From NCBI GenBank assembly GCA_030432635.1, contig JAUIMB010000006.1:62001-126000 (forward strand): 64,000 bases of DNA, written 5' to 3'. Positions 44,643 through 53,234 of this stretch are shown in pieces. A program made the translations under genes and the position numbers. Positions within the stretch are counted from its first letter, which is position 1. Every line of letters starts with the position of its first letter. Below the pieces are notes generated by a model. It searched no databases. It had not been told where the DNA came from and saw only the letters and a list, made by a program, of their open reading frames with translations. This DNA is from Bacteroidia bacterium (GTDB lineage Bacteria > Bacteroidota > Bacteroidia > Flavobacteriales > Flavobacteriaceae).

Positions 44643-46025
44643 TTGGTTTTATCTCAATACACAAAAGAATTTAATTATAATTTTCGATTGGCTGCACCTG
44701 TCATTCTTGGAATGTTGGGTCATACATTTGTAAGTTTTGTCGATAACATTATGGTTGGTCAATTGGGAACAGCAGAGCTGGCAGCTGTGTCCTTAGGCAA
44801 TAGCTTTATGTTCATTGCGATGTCTATAGGAATTGGTTTTTCAACAGCAATCACACCTTTGGTTGCCGAAGCAGATGCTGCTGGTAATTTTTCCAATGGA
44901 GAATCATCGTTTAAGCATGGTCTGGTGCTCTGTACGATATTGAGTGTCCTATTATTTCTGACAGTATTCATAGCTAAGCCACTTTTGTACTTTATGAAAC
45001 AACCTGTTGAAGTTGTGGAACTCGCTCTACCTTACCTCAATCTAGTTGCTTTTTCATTGATTCCCTTAATCGTGTTTCAGGCTTTTAAGCAATTTAGCGA
45101 TGGTCTGTCGATGACCAGATATCCCATGTATGCTACAGTATTGGCAAATATTGTAAATGTCATATTGAACTACGCCTTGATCTTCGGAAAGTTAGGTTGC
45201 CCACAATTAGGTATTGTTGGAGCGGCTTATGGAACCTTGATTTCAAGATTGATCATGGTGGCTTATTTGTGGTGGTTGCTGACAAAAAAAGAAAAGTCAA
45301 AATCTTATGTAACCCATATCAAGTTCTTTGTGTTGGATAGAGCAATGGTAAAAAAAGTCATAAATCTAGGATTCCCGAGTGCACTACAGATGTTTTTTGA
45401 AGTAGCCATATTTACAGCTGCCATTTGGTTGAGTGGCTTATTGGGTAAAAACCCGCAAGCTGCTAATCAGATTGCTTTAAATTTATCGTCGATGACCTTC
45501 ATGGTTGCCATGGGTTTGAGTGTTGCGTCAATGATTAGGGTCGGAAACCAAAAAGGTTTGCATCAATATTTCGAATTGCGCCGAATCGCATTTTCCATAT
45601 TTCTATTAGCTGTTATTCTAGCGTTTTGCTTTGGTGCTGTCTTTTTTGTTTTCCATGATGATTTACCCAAACTGTATGTAGGTCTTGATGACAGCAAGAA
45701 CTTTATTGATAATATGGAGGTTATCACTATTGCTGCAAAGTTGATGATTGCGGCTGCCATTTTCCAGATTAGCGATAGTATACAAGTTGTGGTCTTGGGA
45801 GCGTTAAGAGGGTTGCAGGATGTGAAGATGCCAACATTAATTACCTTTATATCTTATTGGATTATCGGATTTCCGATTAGCTATTTCCTCGGTAAAGAAA
45901 ATGCTTATGGTAGTTTTGGCATTTGGTTGGGCTTATTGGCTGGTTTAACAATTGCAGCAATTTTATTGTTCATACGATTTAATTATCTCACGAAAAAGTT
46001 AATTTTGTCAAATACAAAAGAATAG
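44643..46025 (+). CDS. MATE-family efflux transporter
   Basis: A 460-residue inner-membrane protein with twelve predicted helices, of the NorM-like multidrug and toxin extrusion family, which uses Na+ or H+ to expel cationic drugs. Typical segments are LAAPVILGMLGHTFVSFVDNIMVGQLG, AAVSLGNSFMF and INLGFPSALQMFFEV. The start is TTG (44643). The first in-frame ATG falls inside the first helix, and the -7 element at 44614 fits the TTG. It is followed 10 bases later by the 75-residue gene and then the PAP2 gene. Confidence 0.93.
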   Translation: MVLSQYTKEFNYNFRLAAPVILGMLGHTFVSFVDNIMVGQLGTAELAAVSLGNSFMFIAMSIGIGFSTAITPLVAEADAAGNFSNGESSFKHGLVLCTILSVLLFLTVFIAKPLLYFMKQPVEVVELALPYLNLVAFSLIPLIVFQAFKQFSDGLSMTRYPMYATVLANIVNVILNYALIFGKLGCPQLGIVGAAYGTLISRLIMVAYLWWLLTKKEKSKSYVTHIKFFVLDRAMVKKVINLGFPSALQMFFEVAIFTAAIWLSGLLGKNPQAANQIALNLSSMTFMVAMGLSVASMIRVGNQKGLHQYFELRRIAFSIFLLAVILAFCFGAVFFVFHDDLPKLYVGLDDSKNFIDNMEVITIAAKLMIAAAIFQISDSIQVVVLGALRGLQDVKMPTLITFISYWIIGFPISYFLGKENAYGSFGIWLGLLAGLTIAAILLFIRFNYLTKKLILSNTKE

Positions 46026-46035
46026 AAAGCATACC

Positions 46036-46263
46036 ATGACACTTCCAAAGTTTATATTAGGAGACAATACAGATTACCCAAATGCAATTTTTGTAATTCA
46101 TACTGAATTTCCACGTTTTATTATAAATCTGGAAGATGATGAAGTAGAATGGTTCGAAGAATTCGATGAACATGATCAAAGGGAAATTGAATCTGAAGCC
46201 GAAAATCTTATCAATGCTGCTACCGCATTCTACGATAGGGAGATTTCAAGATATGACGAATAA
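46036..46263 (+). CDS. Small acidic protein of unknown function
   Basis: A 75-residue, strongly acidic cytoplasmic protein (LPKFILGDNTDYPNAIFVIHT, then EDDEVEWFEEFDEHD). I know similar proteins as conserved hypotheticals in Flavobacteriaceae, with no family name I can give. Its stop codon overlaps the PAP2 start (TAATG), so the two are translationally coupled. No motif suggests an activity. Confidence 0.8.
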   Translation: MTLPKFILGDNTDYPNAIFVIHTEFPRFIINLEDDEVEWFEEFDEHDQREIESEAENLINAATAFYDREISRYDE

Positions 46264-46838
46264 TGATAGAAGAATTAGTTAATCTTGACGTTGATCTTTT
46301 TATCTATCTCAATAATTTGGGATCAGAAACATGGGATGCGTTTTGGATGTTTTATACTACAAAATTTAATTGGATTCCATTTTACGCTGTTCTGGCATAT
46401 TTAATTTTTAAACAGGTCAATACCAAAATGTTCATCTTGACATTATTGGTCATAGCACTCATGATTACATTTACAGATCAAGTGACCAATCTGTTCAAAA
46501 AAGTATTGGTCATGAGATTACGACCGTGTCACAATGAAGACATCGATGGATTGTTTAGATTGGTGAAAGCATATTGCGGTGGACAATATGGTTATTTTTC
46601 TGGCCACGCATCCAATTCTATGTCTATTGCCATATTCACAAGTTTGATGTTAAAGTCAAAATATAAGTATATTCCATATATAATGATACCTTGGGCAATG
46701 GCAATGGGATATAGCAGGATTTATATTGGTGTACATTATCCTTTGGATGTTGTAAGTGGAATGCTCTTCGGAATGCTATCAGGATACCTGTTTTACAAAT
46801 TAGACAACTATCTTCAATCCCGATTTCGACTTAGATAA
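46263..46838 (+). CDS. PAP2-family phosphatase (membrane lipid phosphatase type)
   Basis: A 191-residue membrane protein with about six helices and the full three-part PAP2 signature: K80-x6-R87-P88 in KVLVMRLRP, SGH at 113-115, and SRIYIGVHYPLDV with the catalytic His and Asp. Such enzymes dephosphorylate lipid phosphates, including phosphatidic acid or undecaprenyl pyrophosphate. It converges with the GT2 gene, overlapping it by 8 bases. The acidic gene upstream is coupled by TAATG. Confidence 0.92.
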   Translation: MIEELVNLDVDLFIYLNNLGSETWDAFWMFYTTKFNWIPFYAVLAYLIFKQVNTKMFILTLLVIALMITFTDQVTNLFKKVLVMRLRPCHNEDIDGLFRLVKAYCGGQYGYFSGHASNSMSIAIFTSLMLKSKYKYIPYIMIPWAMAMGYSRIYIGVHYPLDVVSGMLFGMLSGYLFYKLDNYLQSRFRLR

Positions 46839-47556
46839 GGTCCTTGCTTTTTTTTCGGATGTTATAGTTGATATACCTGCGCTTCATCCATAAATAGGCA
46901 AAACAGTCGAATAAAGGAGATAAAAAACGCTGATTCAGCCCAAATTTTGAATGTCCTGCCTGCCTTGGAAAATGTTGAACAGGAATTTGTTTAATTCTGC
47001 CTTCTTGTAATAAAACCATGGCTGGTAAAAAACGGTGTAATCCACGAAACATGGGAATACGTTTGGCAGTGTTAGCTTTGATTATTTTCAAGGGGCAGCC
47101 TGTGTCTAAAATGCCATCTTGTGTAAATGCACGACGAATGGTATTGGCAATGCGAGAGATCCCCTTTTTTACCAAGCTATCCTTTCTATTTGCACGTATA
47201 CCTGTAACCAAATCATAGTCAGCAGCATATTCTAACAAGAGGTTGAAATCTTTCGGACTTGTTTGTAAATCGGCATCGATGTATCCAATAAGCGGAGTGT
47301 CAACATAATCAAACCCTACTTTCATTGCCGTACTCAAACCACGGTTTTTGGCTAGTTCAATGTATTTAAAGCCCTTACGGTTTTCGCAAATACGCTCTAT
47401 CAAAATTTGGCTACCATCCGTTGATCCATCATTCACAAAAAGCACTTGAGAAGGTACAGTTGCAATGTGCATATAATTACAAAATTCCTTTTCTACCCTT
47501 AATAAGTTGTCTTCCTCGTTATATACAGGTACAATGATTGTTAATTGATATTCCAT
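46831..47556 (-). CDS. Family 2 glycosyltransferase (dolichol-phosphate mannosyltransferase-like)
   Basis: A 241-residue GT-A-fold glycosyltransferase. It opens ITIVPVYNEEDNLLRVE and has a DADLQTS motif (about 95-101) for the metal and nucleotide sugar. The RGLSTAMKVGFDY and PVQHFPRQAGHSKFG segments are typical of DPM1-like enzymes that make polyprenyl-phosphate sugars. There is no C-terminal membrane segment, so it is the soluble form. It is convergent with PAP2, and an epimerase lies divergently beyond it, consistent with cell-envelope sugar work. Confidence 0.9.
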   Translation of the reverse strand: MEYQLTIIVPVYNEEDNLLRVEKEFCNYMHIATVPSQVLFVNDGSTDGSQILIERICENRKGFKYIELAKNRGLSTAMKVGFDYVDTPLIGYIDADLQTSPKDFNLLLEYAADYDLVTGIRANRKDSLVKKGISRIANTIRRAFTQDGILDTGCPLKIIKANTAKRIPMFRGLHRFLPAMVLLQEGRIKQIPVQHFPRQAGHSKFGLNQRFLSPLFDCFAYLWMKRRYINYNIRKKSKDLI

Positions 47557-47642
47557 AGTATCACGTTGCCACTACAAAAGTATTCTTTTTATATCGTCAT
47601 TCTTTGTGAAAAATTGCTATTTTGCGACCTCAAATGGGACAC

Positions 47643-48581
47643 ATGAAAATACTTGTTACAGGAGCCGCTGGTTTTATTGGGTCACACACAGCTGAACGCT
47701 TGTCTGATCTTGGTCATGAGGTTGTAGGTTTGGATAATTTCAATGATTATTACAGTCTAGATCTTAAAAATTTAAACGCGTCAGAGCTTAGCAAAAAAGG
47801 GATAGATATTTTAAAAAAGGACTTACGTGATTCGGATTTATCGGAAAGTTTACCGACCGATTTTGACTATATCTTTCATTTTGCTGCACAGCCAGGTATT
47901 TCCTTATCCTCTACTTTTGAGGATTACTGTAGTAACAATATTATTGCCACAAAAAATTTGATTGATTTTGCTTTGGAGTGTGCACAACTGAAGCTGTTTG
48001 TTAATATTGGAACCTCATCTATTTATGGGTTGGAAGCTACCTTTCCGGAATCCATAGCTCCAAAACCTGCTTCGCATTATGGTGTGACCAAATTGGCTGC
48101 GGAACAATTAGTACTTCAAAAAAGTAGAGAGCAGATGATGAAAGCCTGTTCGCTTCGGTTATACTCTGTAATTGGCCCAAGAGAGCGACCTGAAAAAATG
48201 TATACAAAGCTTATTGCTTTAGGATTGCAGGACAAACCGTTTCCTTTGTTTGAAGGAAGTGACAAGCATTGGAGAAGCTTTACATATGTTGGTGACATCG
48301 TTGATGGCGTTGTAAGTGTTATAGGAAATGACGAAACGGTTGATGGTGAGATTATCAATCTGGGAACAGAAGTTGAACACACTACAAAAGAAGGGATAGA
48401 GGCCGTAGAAAAGGTGTTGGGTAAATCCATCACACTTAATGTCATTCCTAAGCGTCCAGGAGATCAATCGCGAACCAAGGCTAATATCGATAAAGCCAGA
48501 AAATTGTTGAATTACAATCCGAAGACAACTTTATTGGAAGCTGTTGAAAGGCAAGTCCAGTGGTATAAGGCTAATTTCTAA
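47643..48581 (+). CDS. NAD-dependent nucleotide-sugar epimerase/dehydratase
   Basis: A 312-residue extended short-chain dehydrogenase. It has the Rossmann signature GAAGFIGSH (about 7-15), YGVTKLA with the catalytic Tyr-Lys pair, and a RPEKMYTKLI segment typical of UDP-glucuronate/UDP-galacturonate epimerases. I chose the ATG at 47643 because MKILVTGAAGFIG is the family start; 47634 is an alternative. A TATTTTG near-match to the -7 element lies at 47618-47624. Its stop overlaps the convergent meaB stop by 11 bases. Likely role is capsule, LPS or exopolysaccharide sugar supply. Confidence 0.9.
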   Translation: MKILVTGAAGFIGSHTAERLSDLGHEVVGLDNFNDYYSLDLKNLNASELSKKGIDILKKDLRDSDLSESLPTDFDYIFHFAAQPGISLSSTFEDYCSNNIIATKNLIDFALECAQLKLFVNIGTSSIYGLEATFPESIAPKPASHYGVTKLAAEQLVLQKSREQMMKACSLRLYSVIGPRERPEKMYTKLIALGLQDKPFPLFEGSDKHWRSFTYVGDIVDGVVSVIGNDETVDGEIINLGTEVEHTTKEGIEAVEKVLGKSITLNVIPKRPGDQSRTKANIDKARKLLNYNPKTTLLEAVERQVQWYKANF

Positions 48582-49650
48582 GATTCAACAAGTATTCTGC
48601 AGCTACAAAAGGTGTGGTTTTTCCATCCTCAATCAATTTTAATTGGTGCTTTAATGCATTCTTGATTTTAGGTGTGTTGTAAAAGTCAGCACTAAGCCGT
48701 TCTTCTATGGTTTGCAGTAACCAAAACTTATTTTGTTCTTGGCGATTGGAATTGAAATAGTTATTTGATTTGGTATGCCTTAGGTATTCTAAAATTAATT
48801 GCCAAAGTTCGTCTATTCCTTCACGATTTAAAGCACTACATAATACCACTTTAGGTTGCCATTCATTTGCTTTTTGTGGGTAAAGATGCAAGGCTCTGTT
48901 GAATTCCACCTTTGCCAATTTTGCGGCTTTCAGATTATCACCATCCGCTTTGTTGATGGCAATGGTGTCTGCCATCTCAATAATGCCTCGTTTAATGCCT
49001 TGTAGTTCATCTCCTGCGCCAGCGATTTTTAGTAACAAGAAAAAATCAACCATACTATGCACTGCGGTTTCACTTTGCCCAACGCCAACAGTTTCAATGA
49101 TGATCGTGTCAAAACCAGCAGCTTCGCAAAGAATGATTGTTTCTCGCGTTTTACGGGCAACACCTCCAAGAGAGGTACCTGAAGGTGAAGGCCTGATGAA
49201 CGCATTTTCATCTTTGACAAGATCTTCCATTCGGGTTTTATCGCCCAGTATACTGCCTTTGCTTAAAGAACTACTTGGATCAACAGCCAACACTGCTACT
49301 TTTTTGCCAAGTGAAGTCAAATGTAGTCCAAAGGCTTCTATAAAGGTGCTTTTGCCAACGCCAGGCACTCCAGTAATTCCTATTCGAACAGATTTGTTGG
49401 CATGAGATAGACATTGTTTAATGATAGTATTGGCTTGGACCAAATGTTTCGGATTGGAACTTTCCACCATTGTAATGGCTCGACTGAGTGCAGTGATATT
49501 TCCGTTTAAAATATCTGAGACTAAGGTCGATGTTGAAGGCTGGGATTTTCGTTTTTTCTTAATGGAAGAAATGGAAATCTTATTGGTGATTTCGGGCTGT
49601 GAAACACCATCCTGTTCGTGTAATGCAGATGTTTTTTGCTTTTTAGACAA
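48571..49650 (-). CDS. meaB: MeaB/ArgK-type GTPase for methylmalonyl-CoA mutase
   Basis: A 359-residue G3E-class GTPase that gates adenosylcobalamin loading onto methylmalonyl-CoA mutase and protects it from inactivation. Walker A is GVPGVGKST (about 94-102), with later DTIIIETVGVGQSE and NKADG motifs. The first 40 residues are a Lys/Ser-rich extension beyond the core. Mutase genes are not in the window. The cobalamin adenosyltransferase at 60396 would supply the cofactor. It is preceded on the minus strand by the DUF2911 gene with a 1-base gap, so the two may form an operon. Confidence 0.92.
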   Translation of the reverse strand: MSKKQKTSALHEQDGVSQPEITNKISISSIKKKRKSQPSTSTLVSDILNGNITALSRAITMVESSNPKHLVQANTIIKQCLSHANKSVRIGITGVPGVGKSTFIEAFGLHLTSLGKKVAVLAVDPSSSLSKGSILGDKTRMEDLVKDENAFIRPSPSGTSLGGVARKTRETIILCEAAGFDTIIIETVGVGQSETAVHSMVDFFLLLKIAGAGDELQGIKRGIIEMADTIAINKADGDNLKAAKLAKVEFNRALHLYPQKANEWQPKVVLCSALNREGIDELWQLILEYLRHTKSNNYFNSNRQEQNKFWLLQTIEERLSADFYNTPKIKNALKHQLKLIEDGKTTPFVAAEYLLNLRN

Positions 49651-49651
49651 C

Positions 49652-50227
49652 TTATTCAGTTTGTTCCTTTAGTACTTTTAAAGGTACGGCAATTTTAGTT
49701 TGATCCCAAGCCATGGTTAGCTTAAGGTTATCGGTAGTATTGTCAAATGCAATGGTAAATTGTTCTACAACCGTCTCTAAATGTTCTACCGGAACTTCAA
49801 TTTCGAGAATATCGTAATTGGGATCCCACATGGGGTTCAGTTTTTCATCAACTCCCCAAGGATACTGCTTTTTGTTGAATATGACTTTCCATGTTGAATC
49901 ATTCGGAACCGTCCATAATGTATATTTTCCCGAAGGAAGGTATATGCCATCTATCATCATGTTCTTATTGGTCTCAAACGTGGTAGCTTCGTTGGCACCT
50001 GTTCTCCATACTTTATTAAATGGCACCAAGGCACCAAAAATCTCACGCTCCTTTTTTGAAGGTCTGTTATAGAATACTTCAAGCTCGAGGTCATTCAGTT
50101 TGAACTCTACAGTATCTTTCGGACTCAATCTGGGAGAAAAAATGTTCTCCACAAAATAAGAGTAAGCAAAAAGTCCAGCAGCGACTATCAATAATAAAAC
50201 TAGCAGGCGCTTTAAAAAAGTATTCAT
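49652..50227 (-). CDS. DUF2911 family membrane-anchored protein
   Basis: A 191-residue protein with an N-terminal membrane helix (about 7-25, LLVLLLIVAAGLFAYSYF) and a DUF2911 domain. Typical features are RPSKKEREIFGALVPFNKVWRTGANEATTFET and YLPSGKYTLWTVPND. The family is widespread in Bacteroidota and its function is unknown. The gene lies immediately upstream of meaB and divergent from the sigma-factor operon. Confidence 0.88.
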   Translation of the reverse strand: MNTFLKRLLVLLLIVAAGLFAYSYFVENIFSPRLSPKDTVEFKLNDLELEVFYNRPSKKEREIFGALVPFNKVWRTGANEATTFETNKNMMIDGIYLPSGKYTLWTVPNDSTWKVIFNKKQYPWGVDEKLNPMWDPNYDILEIEVPVEHLETVVEQFTIAFDNTTDNLKLTMAWDQTKIAVPLKVLKEQTE

Positions 50228-50404
50228 AGCAAAATATAATTTTTAGAGAATGTCCGTTCAAAGATAAATGAAATAGAAATGTGATGCTGAAACTTAACGA
50301 CATTTTCTAATAATTTCGTATTATTTTGAAAAAAGTAACAAAAAGTTGCAACACTCTATTTTTTGCATCGTCTTTAGAGTGAACTCAACCAAACCAAAAG
50401 ACTT

Positions 50405-50962
50405 TTGAATACTATTCAAGTTGACATCATTGAACAATGTAGGCGAAACGATCGTAATGCGCAATTACAATTGTACAATCAGTATTGTGATGGTATGTAT
50501 ACTGTTGCGATGCGATTTGTAAAGGATTCCATGGAAGCTGAGGATATCGTACAGGAAGCCTTTATCAAAGCCTTTTCAAAAATCAATCAGTTTAGTGCAG
50601 AAGTCTTCTTTGGAGCTTGGTTAAAACGTATCGTGATTAATAAGAGTATAGACTGTTTAAAATCCAGAAAGCAGCAATTGCAGGAGCTGGAAGAGGTGCA
50701 CCTCAAGGTAGTCGATATCGCTTATGAAAACGAATGGTCGATAGACGATACAATCACTCTAGACGAAGTTAAAGCTGCAATAGGCACACTTCCAGATAAA
50801 TATCGCTATGTTGTGATGTTGTATTTGGTAGAAGGTTATGATCACAAGGAGATTTCAGAGATACTGAATATTTCTGAGATTGCTTCAAGAACACAGCTTT
50901 CCAGAGGAAAATCGAAATTAAAAACCCTATTAACACCACTGAAAAATGGCACAAGATCTTAG
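50405..50962 (+). CDS. ECF-type RNA polymerase sigma factor
   Basis: A 185-residue sigma-70 family factor. Region 2 is at about 12-80 (QLYNQYCDGMYTVAMRF, DAEDIVQEAF-like MEAEDIVQEAFIKAF). Region 4 is at about 115-170 (LPDKYRYVVMLYLVEGYDHKEIS...). There is no other domain, as expected for an extracytoplasmic-function factor. Translation begins at TTG 50405; the leader contains CACTCTA/TAGAGTG inverted repeats at 50352-50381. It overlaps the next gene by 17 bases. That gene encodes a one-helix membrane protein, probably its anti-sigma factor. Confidence 0.93.
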   Translation: MNTIQVDIIEQCRRNDRNAQLQLYNQYCDGMYTVAMRFVKDSMEAEDIVQEAFIKAFSKINQFSAEVFFGAWLKRIVINKSIDCLKSRKQQLQELEEVHLKVVDIAYENEWSIDDTITLDEVKAAIGTLPDKYRYVVMLYLVEGYDHKEISEILNISEIASRTQLSRGKSKLKTLLTPLKNGTRS

Positions 50963-51530
50963 ACAATTATTTGAAAAAGAGAACAAGGCAACGCAAGAAA
51001 AAATGCCTCAAGGTCACGAGGTTCGCTTTCTTAAAAAGTTAGATGAGGCCTTGCCAGAGGAAACATCAATCAAAAGACGTTTCAGTATGTTGCAGATTGC
51101 CGCAAGCATTGTGGTATTGATAGGTTTGGCCTTTGGAGCATCACAGTTTTTTCAGCAGCCACCTGTGGACGGTCAAAAAATTGTTGACACCAAAAATTCT
51201 AAGCAGGAAAACCAATTGAAATCACTTGGTGATATTTCTCCTGACTTGAAAAAGGTTGAAGACTACTATTTGGCCAATATCAACTTAGAGCTTTCAAAGG
51301 TGAAGTTAACACCCGAAAATAAAGAACTTTTCGATGGGTACGTGGTTCGATTGGGAGAACTCAACCAAGAGTATAAACGCTTATCGGTTGAATTAACCGA
51401 AAACGGTCCGAATGAGCTTACTGTAAGTGCCTTGATCGATAACCTTAAGCTTCGTCTCAATTTACTGTATCGTTTAAAGGAACAATTAAATGATTTAAAT
51501 ATGTCGCAAGACAAAACCATTAAAGCATAA
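50946..51530 (+). CDS. Probable anti-sigma factor (single-helix membrane protein)
   Basis: A 194-residue protein with a cytoplasmic N-terminus (about 1-47), one membrane helix (about 48-68, IAASIVVLIGLAFGASQFF) and an extracytoplasmic helical domain with coiled-coil character (about 90-190, LEDYYLANINLELSKVKL-like). It overlaps the sigma gene by 17 bases. Overlap plus topology is the usual arrangement of a membrane anti-sigma factor that releases its sigma on an envelope signal. No recognised anti-sigma motif was seen, so the assignment is by context. Confidence 0.75.
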   Translation: MAQDLRQLFEKENKATQEKMPQGHEVRFLKKLDEALPEETSIKRRFSMLQIAASIVVLIGLAFGASQFFQQPPVDGQKIVDTKNSKQENQLKSLGDISPDLKKVEDYYLANINLELSKVKLTPENKELFDGYVVRLGELNQEYKRLSVELTENGPNELTVSALIDNLKLRLNLLYRLKEQLNDLNMSQDKTIKA

Positions 51531-51543
51531 TAGAAATAGAAAG

Positions 51544-53088
51544 ATGAAAACAAAATATGTAATAGTACTGTTGTTATGTTTGTGTGTCGCTACAAGTGTT
51601 TCGGCACAGCAGAAACTAACCAAGGTGTCGAAGACCATCAATGTCACGAAGGATGTGTCGATCGATTTAAACACGAGCTACGTTCAAATAGAAATCGACA
51701 CATGGAATCGAAGTTCGTTGGAAGTCGAAGCCTATGTCGAAGGTGAAAAACTTTCAGAAAGTGAACTCCAGGAAGCACTGAAAAATTGGAACCTTAAAGT
51801 AGAAGGCTCAGGGAGTAATGTAAGTATCTCGTCAACGGGAGGACATTATGGCTCATGGTCCAGTTTGGAAGATTTGGAAATTGATTTAGACGAATTAGCA
51901 ATTCTTGAGGAAATCCATTTGGCCGATTTGCCCGAAATGCCAGAGATGCCTGAAATGCCAGAGATGCCTGAAATGGAACGTTTTGATGTTCCAGAGATGC
52001 CAGAGATGCCTGAATTACCAGAGCTTCCAGAAGGTGTAAATAATGTTAGTTTTGATACCGAAGCCTATAACAAGGATGGTGAGGCTTACCTTGAAAAATG
52101 GAGCAAGGATTATGAAAAAAAATACGGAAAGCAATTTAAGGAGAAAATGAAAGCTTGGGGACGTGAGATGGCAAAAATAGACTTTTCGTCTTACGAAGAA
52201 CGAATGGAAGCTTGGGGAGAAGCCTTTGGAAAACGATTTGGAGAGGATTATGCCAAGAAGATGGAAGCTTGGGGAGAGAGATTTGCAGAACAGTTTGATG
52301 GTGAATGGGCAGAAAAAATGGAAGCTTGGGGCGAAAAGTATGGCGCGGAAATGGAAAAGCGAAGTGAAGCACTTGAAAAGCGTTTAGCCAAAAGAGAGAT
52401 AGAGTTAGAAAAACGTCATGAAGAACGGGCTAAACGCATGGAAGAACGTCAGAGAGCACACGAAAAGCGTCGTGAAGGTATAGCAAGACGTGTAGAGCTT
52501 AGAGGAGATAAGGTCAAGAGAACGATAAAGATTAAAATGCCAAAAGATGCCAAGCTAAATATGAATGTTAGGCACGGAAAGTTAAAGATGGCTTCTGTAA
52601 TCAATAACCTTAAAGCCGATATATCACATGCTACTTTGGTAGCAAATCACATTGATGGAAGCGAGACTTCCATCAATGTGTCTTATTCGCCTATAGATGT
52701 GGTGTTATGGAATAATGGTGAACTTAATCTCAAGTACGTTGATAATGCGCACGTAAATACCGTAAATAGTATCAGGTTGAATAGTAACTCTTCTGAAATG
52801 CACATTAATGATCTTATTGGAAATGCTATCATTGATGGGAGCTATGGTGACTTAATCATTTCAAAAATCTCTGAAGGTTTCACCAATCTTAATATTATCC
52901 TGGAAAATAGTGAGGCGATTTTGAAATTGCCAGTTTCTGATTATAGCTTGTATTTCAAAGGCAACCGCTCAAGATTGAATGATGAATTAACCAATCAGAA
53001 AACTATTGAGAACTACGTGAATAAAGGTGCTTCAAAGCGGTCTATCATACTCAATACTAAATTTAGTGATGTTGTTCTAAGAAATTAA
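51544..53088 (+). CDS. Secreted DUF4097-like protein with Met-Pro-Glu and 19-residue repeats
   Basis: A 514-residue exported protein with a signal peptide (about 1-22, TSVSAQQ). A beta domain with STGGHYGSW is at about 23-105. A Met-Pro-Glu/Leu-Pro-Glu tract (residues about 130-164) follows. Then come four exact-length 19-residue repeats starting with M(E/K)AWG (about 202-277), and a highly charged Lys/Arg/Glu coiled coil (about 275-330). The C-terminal beta domain (about 330-514, MPKDAKLNMNVRHGKLKMAS) resembles DUF4097/adhesin-like beta-helices. It is the third gene of the sigma/anti-sigma operon, so it is probably envelope-stress related. Confidence 0.8.
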   Translation: MKTKYVIVLLLCLCVATSVSAQQKLTKVSKTINVTKDVSIDLNTSYVQIEIDTWNRSSLEVEAYVEGEKLSESELQEALKNWNLKVEGSGSNVSISSTGGHYGSWSSLEDLEIDLDELAILEEIHLADLPEMPEMPEMPEMPEMERFDVPEMPEMPELPELPEGVNNVSFDTEAYNKDGEAYLEKWSKDYEKKYGKQFKEKMKAWGREMAKIDFSSYEERMEAWGEAFGKRFGEDYAKKMEAWGERFAEQFDGEWAEKMEAWGEKYGAEMEKRSEALEKRLAKREIELEKRHEERAKRMEERQRAHEKRREGIARRVELRGDKVKRTIKIKMPKDAKLNMNVRHGKLKMASVINNLKADISHATLVANHIDGSETSINVSYSPIDVVLWNNGELNLKYVDNAHVNTVNSIRLNSNSSEMHINDLIGNAIIDGSYGDLIISKISEGFTNLNIILENSEAILKLPVSDYSLYFKGNRSRLNDELTNQKTIENYVNKGASKRSIILNTKFSDVVLRN

Positions 53089-53155
53089 ATCTGTACATTT
53101 ATGGTGTAAAAACTACCTTATATAAACATTATGGCCTTTATAAAACAACACGCTA

Positions 53156-53185
53156 AAGTATGTCTATTTACGACATGCTTTTTTT
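53156..53185 (+). terminator. Terminator of the sigma-factor operon
   Basis: AAGTATGTC pairs with GACATGCTT (one G-T pair) around a 7-base loop, followed by seven T. It lies 68 bases after the DUF4097-like stop and before the peptidase gene at 53235. Confidence 0.8.
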
Positions 53186-53234
53186 CGTATATAATAGGTG
53201 ATTTAAAATTTATCTACAGGACTAAACAATAGAA

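Noticed and set aside
48899-49405. 168-residue open frame opposite meaB
   Set aside because: It is a mirror of a strongly supported GTPase gene; its translation shows Ser/Pro-rich, low-information sequence with no domain.
51931-52035. Met-Pro-Glu repeat as a collagen-like or mobile repeat
   Set aside because: It lacks Gly-X-Y periodicity, stays in frame within one gene and shows no terminal repeats.
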